Positions 58,101-64,000 of a stretch of 64,000 bases of DNA are shown one piece after another; position 1 is the first letter of the stretch; the number at the start of each line of letters is the position of its first letter. This DNA comes from Phyllostachys edulis (lineage: Eukaryota; Streptophyta; Magnoliopsida; Poales; Poaceae): positions 25,853,600 through 25,917,599 of the forward strand of contig CM070563.1 of NCBI GenBank assembly GCA_036346405.1. The letters are read 5' to 3'. Position numbers and translations under genes: made by a program. The notes beneath the pieces are model-generated. The model was not told where the DNA came from. It saw only the letters and a program-made list of their open reading frames with translations, and searched no databases.

Positions 58101-58878
58101 TTCTTCTTATAGCACTGGACTCAATGTGGCCGACCTTGTCGCAGTAGGAGCAGTGAGGACGGCCACCTCCAGATGGAGGGCGGCCACCACCGCCTGTGGC
58201 AGTCGCTGGAGGAGGCAAGCAGTCAAGCGTGACCGACAAAGGTAGCGGTGGACGAACGGCGAAAGCACAGAGGGGAGTGGCATCGCACCAAGACCACTCA
58301 AAGTAGTCTCCTCCGCAGATCTCGGAAGAGTCTCTGTGAGAGTGACACGAGGGTGGCGTGCAAGGAGCTGGGCACGCCCGTCGAACTTCAGACGGCGAGT
58401 AAGGAACTCAGAGACCCGGCTGAAACCTGTGTCAAGACGCATACTAGGCAAAGACAGATAAGAGCGACAAACCAGAAGGCGGAGAGAGTCCAATTGACGC
58501 CCATGCAGAGCTCGAGCGTAAAAAGCGCCAACAAGAGCATCACCTCGTGAAGAGAGTGCTCTAGCGACCACGGACAGTACAAGGCATCACCAGAGGGCTC
58601 AGAGGCCGACGAAGGTGAGTCCACATCCGAAAGCCGAGGAGAGTCCCACAACCTCGAAGAGAACCGAGGCCGACACCGGCAATGAGGACAAAGAAGAATT
58701 TCGAAGGCCGCTGTCGTGCATTCATCGAGTATAGACGGCCACGATCCTTGTAGGAATCAGAGCCTCTTGGTAGGCGAGGCACCTCATCATTAGCAAAGTG
58801 AGCGGCCTCAAAGAAGAAACCTTGTTTCATTGCCGAGGGCAAAGACGACAGCGAGGTTCCGTCGGAGGAGTAGGGCAA
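55126..58878 (-). pseudogene. Copia gag-pol polyprotein, multiply frameshifted
   Basis: Read leftward: gag pieces at 58107-58878; a zinc-knuckle remnant CSYCDKVGHIE near 58140-58170 that lacks the last Cys; protease WIFDSGASFHMT near 57855-57890 (active-site D-S-G intact) within the 57470-57988 ORF; integrase at about 56818-57290 (DFSRHTWIYF-type and RKHRHLLESARASMI residues across frames); reverse transcriptase from about 56316 (GTWDLVPFPSHSRPITCKWV) to about 55600, with LLLTYVDDMII near 55740, so the YVDD box is intact. RNase H lies at the left end, degraded. At least five frame changes prevent a full polyprotein. Confidence 0.8.
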
Positions 58879-59780
58879 GGCGGGCAGATAACATCGCCAG
58901 AGAGGATGCCTCAGAGATGAAGACCACGTATATGGATGCGCATGTGAGACACGAAGTCGGTGTAATTAACACCATCGAAGATCACCGAGCAACGAGGGAG
59001 AAACAAGACCCATTGGTGGCGGTGGCCGACAAGACGGCGACCTAAGGTAACAAAGTTTAACAAAGCGCTACCGACTCGGCGCGACGCTTAGAGCAACGTT
59101 TTTTTTTCGAGTCGGTTGAAAAACGACTAAAAGCCCACGACCGAAAGCCCGTTAAACACGCACACATGCGAGGACGGTGCCCTGTCTCGAGGAGGCGGTA
59201 GCCGAGCAGGCGCGCGACGGCGGTGGCGGCAGCTCCCGGCACTGGCGACGGCGGTAGCTCCCAAAGACGGCGACGGCAATAGCCTCAACATGAGGAGGCG
59301 GCTCGGGCTCGGGTCCGTGGCCGACTCTGCTCGAGTGAAGATGGCGGCCGACGGCGGCGTGGGGAGCGAGACCCGAGCACCGATGGTGGTGCAAAGTGAG
59401 ATTTAGCAGAGGCGGATCCGTGCGGGAGCCCGGATCAGTCGAGGAGGCGGCCGGATCTACCGGCGACGGCGGAGGAGATGACCTCTGATGGCGTCGATGA
59501 GGTAGCCGGATCTACCGCCGGCGGTAGAGGAGACGGCCGGTGGCAGCGGTGGCCCGGGTGGCGTTGAGGCGCGGAGGAGACGGCCCGGGTGGCGGTGGCG
59601 GCCCGGGTGGGGTCGAGGCGCGGAGGAGACGGCCAAGTCCGCGCCGCTAGGGCTTGCTCTCGGTCGATGAGGGCAAGCGCCGGGAGCAGGCGGCGGAGAA
59701 GACGTCAACGACGACAAGTGACGGGACACGGGGAGAGCGGCGGCAGCGGCAAAGGTAAAACCCTAACCCTAACCTCGCTG

Positions 59781-59792
59781 GCTTTGATACCA
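59781..59792 (-). other. Primer-binding site of the minus-strand copia element
   Basis: TGGTATCAAAGC on the minus strand directly after the 5' LTR, matching initiator methionine tRNA as in many plant copia elements. Confidence 0.85.
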
Positions 59793-59922
59793 TGTTATGA
59801 ATAGCGCTTGTATTCAATATGAGGCCAATGGACCAATATATATACACAAAGTACAAGTGGTGAATATGCAAATAACCCCTCATAACAATAGGGAATAACA
59901 CACTATACATATATCTCTAACA
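59793..59922 (-). repeat. 5' LTR of the minus-strand copia element
   Basis: A 130-bp LTR matching 54675-54806, followed by the duplication GAAAC. Confidence 0.9.
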
Positions 59923-59927
59923 GAAAC

Positions 59928-60427
59928 AACATTTATTTTGCCCATTCTTCTAACAACTTGACTTTCTGTGTGAGTTTTTTTTAAAGGATATTGCTGTGTG
60001 AGTTCTTTAATGAAATCGTTTTGAATTACCGAAACTCAACACAATTGAAGCAATTGCAGCGGTAAGCCCTCCCATCCCCCCCCTCCTGCTTGATTTTTAG
60101 ATAATGGGAGAGCAAAAAACTCTCCCGATCTCTGCATCCAAGATGCACACAGCCTTGTTTAATAAAATAATAATGTGCCAAATGCACTATAAATAATTAA
60201 CAGTGGCATGAGGCCTTACAACCAAAGGACGGTTCAAAATTTAAATTTAAACTAAACCATCGCTTATCCTTTGGCTAAGCCGCCACCCATGGGAGTGTAA
60301 AATTTGCTTTGCTACAAACTTCAATCTAGCACTCTCAACCAGCAAAACCTCCTTCTGGGTTGATTTCTGCAAATCTGCTTGATGGAGTAATATGTGCCCA
60401 TTTTGCAGAGCGTTCTCTGCTCTTGCA
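59928..60427. other. 3' flank of the kinase gene; no gene seen
   Basis: AT-rich non-coding DNA, probably containing the 3' UTR of the minus-strand kinase. Confidence 0.5.
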
Positions 60428-61649
60428 TCATTTGTTCTCCGGCGGTGCAGTATACACAAATGGCTTTACAATGCCATCATCCATGGCGAGCAACAGCTCC
60501 AGGGCCTCAACAACGGCCGACATCTGGGGGCGGGATTTAGGGCCAACACTCAAGCACTGGTAAGCTATGATTGCAGTCTTCTGGGCAGCTCGGGTTGAGC
60601 ACTGGAGTTTCCGGTCGATGACACGGTCGAGTCGCCGAGAATCGCGCAGGCACGGCCGCGCCCACTCGACTAGGTTTTGCTCTCGGGGCGGCCTGTTCTT
60701 GTCCACCGCCCTCTGCCCCGTTAGCAGCTCCAGCAATACCACGCCGAAGCTGTAAACGTCGCACTTTGTCGTTAGATGACCTAACAAAGAGCAGAGAAGG
60801 TGAAAAAATTAGTGAAAATCCATGCAATTTTAGACTTGTTATTGCTTATGATAAGGATGGAGCCAACAAAAAATTTGGTATATGTATATCTACCGGTCAT
60901 GATGTACTCAGGTGCTGCGTAGCCCTGTGTGCCCACGACTCGTGTGGAGACATGCGTCTCGTGTTGTTCGGGCCCATCCTTGGCTAGTCCAAAATCCGAT
61001 AGCTTTGCTTCGTAATCCTACCAAAAAGAAACCATGAAATGTCAGATGATTATGCGACATAAGATTTTTAGAAATGTTGTAATGATCATCTCGGTGATTT
61101 CTAGTTAGTCACTGGGTTAAGGTAGTTAGCTGGCTACATGATATGTACATACCGAGTCTAGTAGGATGTTGGAGGTCTTGAAGTCGCGGTAGATGACGGG
61201 TTTCACAGCGTCATGGAGAAAGGCCAAACCTTTGGCGGCTCCAATGGCGATCTTCAAGCGTGTTGACCACGGCAGCGACGTAGAGTACTCTGCAATTTCC
61301 AATTTTCCATGCACGCATGCACCGACGACTCGTTAATCAGATGAGCTAAACAATGCCGTCTAGACGGGGTAAATCGGCTAGATGTAAGGAGGCTGCGCCT
61401 AGCATCTAGACGGTGCTTAGAAGGGTGGAACACTACTACTAGTACTACTAATTATTTCAGGGATTGTTACAAACAAAAACTAGGATGATATAGCCTTATA
61501 GAATTTACTATACTTTTGAAGAGATGCTTCTCCAAGCTGCCCCTCGCCATGAATTCGTAGACGAGAAGCCTGTGCTCATCCTCGTAGCAATAGCCGATCA
61601 GTTTGACGAGGTGAGGATGCCTCAATTGCCCAAGAAAAATGACTTCAGC
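60428..61649 (-). CDS. Receptor-like cytoplasmic kinase (RLCK-VII/PBL type), C-terminal four exons
   Basis: Minus-strand exons 61514-61649, 61153-61289, 60894-61017 and 60428-60780, all with GT/AG borders, join in one open frame to a TGA at 60428. Exon 1 reads VIFLGQLRHPHLVKLIGYCY and LLVYEFMARGSLEKHLF. Exon 2 has the catalytic loop VIYRDFKTSNILLD. Exon 3 has the DFG motif (LSDFGLAKDGPE) and activation loop THVSTRVVGTQGYAAPEY. Exon 4 has DVYSFGVVLLELLTGQRAVD through the end of the kinase fold, then a short tail ending PENK. These are hallmarks of PBS1-like cytoplasmic kinases that act in immune or growth receptor signalling. The glycine-rich loop and VAxK lysine exons are not found between 61650 and 64000; they lie beyond the window or were lost. 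What is present looks intact. Confidence 0.85.
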
Positions 61650-63236
61650 CTGCAGCCAAAATTATGCATCCAAACATATAGGTCAAAACATGCAGCATTT
61701 CTTCTATATATTAAGGTAGAATTTGACCCAAAACACCCATAAAAAATAATTATTTGACCGAAGCAATGAAGTATACTAGTTTGGTGGTTGACATAATCCA
61801 TGCCTCCGGGTACTAAAAGGTTTCTGAAACGAAATTAAGTCTGACAGGAGAAGACTGCGACTTTCCAAAGGGATCACAGCTATTAAGCTAGCTGGCATTA
61901 CTATTTGCTTTGGAGTAGGGTTTACCACAAAATGGATACTCCTAGCTAGTTCTTGTTTGTCAAATACAGTACTCAAATGGACATTGCAACTACTGTTTAT
62001 GTGCGATTAATTTATTTGAACTGAAATCATTAATAAAAAATTTAAAAAGGTGCAAAGATTCTTAAAAAAAGGGTGCAAACTTTCTTATAATTTCTAAAAT
62101 GATGAGCTCTGTTATGATAAAAATATATAACACAATTATAATCCCTAAAAATGCTAGCTTTTTTTTTAAATATTATCTAGGACGCAACTCGGAAGTACGA
62201 TGGGAAGGTTTCAATCGCACGCTCCCGACTCCTCTTATGCAACATGTCCGATACACATATGCAACAAAAAATTTCAACGGATCTCAGAAAATAGAGAGGG
62301 GGATCCATATTCTTGACAAATTCACTTAAAAGAATTAAAGATCTCATTAGCATACATAGATATACATGAAAAATTAGTACAGAAGTTTGAAAAAACATTA
62401 ATCGATGATGTTATAATCTCTGCAACATTTTGAAAACATATATGTAACATTTTGGGAGCACACCTGAAACAAATTATTAGAACCCCTACAACAAATTTCA
62501 GGTATCAGACTTCTCAAGAGGCCCAACATTTGAGGCTAACTTATGAAACATTTTGATTTCATTTGTGCAACAACCAGTAGACAATTGCAACATTCAAAAA
62601 AATTCTGAAAAACTCATTTCAATAATTTGTTATTGCAACACTACAAAATACAGTTCCAATATCTCAAATCACCTGTTGCAACAAGAAAACTCTATAACCG
62701 CAACATGAGTATGTGGTACTACAACATTCGAAAATAGCAGGCACAAAAACCCGACTTACGGACTACAACAATTTAACAGCGAGCCAACCCACACCACCAT
62801 CTCATCGCTGGAAGGCCCAAATCTGGCGAAGCGTGGCCATCCTGGCACCACCGCCTCGTCTCCTCAACCGTGTCGCCCTCTACTCGCCATCCACGCCCAC
62901 CCCTACTCTAGCATCGGCCCCGCTCAATCCGAGGAGCTTTGGCCGCACGATAGGACCAAATCCGACGAGCTCCCACCATGGTGGATGGTCTCCCACGAGA
63001 GCTTGTAGTGGCGACTAGCGGCCGACTGCAAAGCACAGGATGCTGGCGAAGGCGAGCAAGCATGGCCGAAGTGCTAGGGGATGTGAGGCGAGGGATGGGT
63101 GTTTGAGGGAGAAATAGAGGGAATGGAGGTAGAGAGGAGCAAAACTCCAGCTGCGAGTTCCGACCGCCGGCGAGCCACCAAATGAAAGAGTAAGCGGAGA
63201 GGAGATGGACCACCAATGGAATTTAGGAAGGAGCCG

Positions 63237-63282
<46 letters not shown>

Positions 63283-63448
63283 AGAGAGAGAGAGAGAGAG
63301 AGCGAGCTAGCTGGGAGCGGACATGGTAGGGAAAGTGAAGAGGCATATGGATAAGGGAGAGAACACTCGATTGGAGGTGTCCAATGGTATTCTCGCATCA
63401 GACATCAGGCACATGTAATTCCCTACTATCTATGAGAGAGATTGACTA
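61650..63448. other. Intron or upstream region of the kinase; repetitive, no gene seen
   Basis: AT-rich DNA; 62180-62760 has many GCAACAT/TGCAACA repeats of the kind found in non-autonomous DNA transposons, though I cannot find clean ends. 62780-63200 is GC-richer, with short ORFs lacking domains. No exon of the kinase N-lobe is seen on the minus strand. Confidence 0.45.
63237..63301 (+). repeat. Compound microsatellite (AT)n(GT)n(GA)n
   Basis: About 7 AT, 15 GT and 10 GA units in a row. Confidence 0.95.
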
Positions 63449-63704
63449 CTTCCTTCGGTCACAAAAGAAAGTCGTTTTTGGTAGCTTGCAGTCAAATGTT
63501 ATAAACTTTGGATATCAATATAGTTTTGAATATTTAGAATGGACACATGAAAATGATACATGCAAATTTATCTCAAAAAATACATTCATAATATCGTAAT
63601 TTTAGTAGGTTTTATAAATATATTACAATATAAATAAGTGGTCAAAGTTGCATTTTTTTACCATGTTGATGTCCAAAACGACTTCTTTTTGTGATTGGAG
63701 TGAA
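63449..63704. mobile_element. Stowaway-like MITE
   Basis: 256 bp with inverted ends: CTTCCTTCGGTCACAAAAGA on the left and the complement TTCACTCCAATCACAAAAAG on the right, both continuing AAGTCGTTTT. It is flanked by TA on each side (63447-63448 and 63705-63706), the Tc1/mariner-type target. AT-rich inside, no ORF. Confidence 0.7.
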
Positions 63705-63706
63705 TA

Positions 63707-64000
63707 CTCTGAATTTTTCCTACTTGCTTCTAATTTTTTCAGTACAGTTTCGATGCTGAATTAAGAGATGCTTAAATATCAAGTCAATATTAGTAGCACG
63801 GTCAACATCACGGCCTGGAAATCCGGATTGAGAGAGAAACTGTTCGAAAATAAGCATGGTACTTCAACAGTATACACGGGCTTAGTACATCTAGTCATCT
63901 AGATAAGTCCTAACTAATTAGCCCAAACACTACCTCAATTAATTTGGACAAAATCATTAAACACCAATCACGCTAAGCTAACTCAATCACTCCATGCTGA
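63707..64000. other. Right window edge; nothing recognised
   Basis: AT-rich non-coding sequence without a recognisable feature. Confidence 0.5.

Larger units (their letters stand above)
54675..59922 (-). mobile_element. Ty1/copia retrotransposon with short (130-bp) LTRs, minus strand, defective
   Basis: Direct LTRs at 54675-54806 and 59793-59922 (132 and 130 bp, about eight substitutions and one 2-bp indel) begin TGTTATGAATA and end CTCTAACA. The 5-bp duplication GAAAC is exact (54670-54674, 59923-59927). On the minus strand the primer site TGGTATCAAAGC (59781-59792) abuts the 5' LTR and a polypurine tract (complement of CCCCCCTCAAACT, 54807-54819) abuts the 3' LTR. Gag, protease, integrase and RT remnants lie in order from right to left. 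Bases 58880-59780 are a GC-rich leader without a gene. Confidence 0.92.

Noticed and set aside
59757..59775. Telomere-like CCCTAA repeats
   Set aside because: Only about two to three units, within the leader of a copia element next to its primer site; too short to indicate a former telomere.
63015..63398. Minus-strand ORF with a Thr-His repeat
   Set aside because: Generated by the (GT)n(GA)n microsatellite; no protein family.

Overview
The window is plant nuclear DNA from a grass. A rice-type (Oryza-like) genome is the best guess: the coding exons are very GC-rich with GT-AG introns, and the transposon families have the look of rice repeats (Tat-type gypsy with an antisense ORF, RIRE1/BARE-type copia LTR, CACTA with a TnpA-Ulp1-like gene, Pack-MULE, Stowaway-like MITE). 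The species call rests on family recognition only. There is no bacterial, organellar or RNA-gene content.

Layout. 1-4490: 3' part of a Tat-lineage Ty3/gypsy element with a decayed antisense ORF, a polypurine tract and one LTR. 4491-11980: a copia remnant whose ORF is fused to a piece of the splicing-factor gene SLU7. Its 3' LTR is split by a second copia element (5700-11821; TSD TGTTG). 12334-17524: a GDSL-lipase pseudogene without its first exon, with a hAT transposon (13414-17391) in its last exon. 17517-17843: a probable solo LTR. 17927-19009: three exons of a Shewanella-like protein phosphatase gene fragment. 19010-22249: no recognisable gene. 22255-25567: a RIRE1-like solo LTR (TSD AATAC) split by a 1.98-kb solo LTR of an unassigned family, here called X (TSD ATATC). 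25576-35580: a second X LTR, split by a pol-less gypsy complex (26088-34136; TSD GGAAT).

36412-41629 is the clearest intact gene: a two-exon subtilisin-like protease (775 aa, all catalytic residues present). Its single 2.9-kb intron holds a 1,318-bp Pack-MULE (38394-39711, perfect 9-bp TSD) carrying two exons and an intron of an ERD6-like sugar transporter gene in antisense. 42999-43480 is a copia remnant. 43490-53704 is a third X LTR split by a CACTA transposon (43664-53187) that has lost its left end. This CACTA carries TnpD, a TnpA/Ulp1-like gene, an unknown minus-strand ORF with its own TATA box, and two arrays of ACAGACGGTT-type repeats. 54675-59922 is a minus-strand copia element with 130-bp LTRs and TSD GAAAC. 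60428-61649 (minus) holds the last four exons of an RLCK-VII-like kinase whose N-lobe exons are not in the window. A Stowaway-like MITE lies at 63449-63704.

Only the subtilase and, if its 5' exons exist to the right, the kinase look like working host genes. The rest is a transposon nest in which four host-gene pieces (SLU7, GDSL lipase, SLP phosphatase, ERD6-like transporter) survive as captured or broken fragments. All calls are from reading the sequence; no database search was run.
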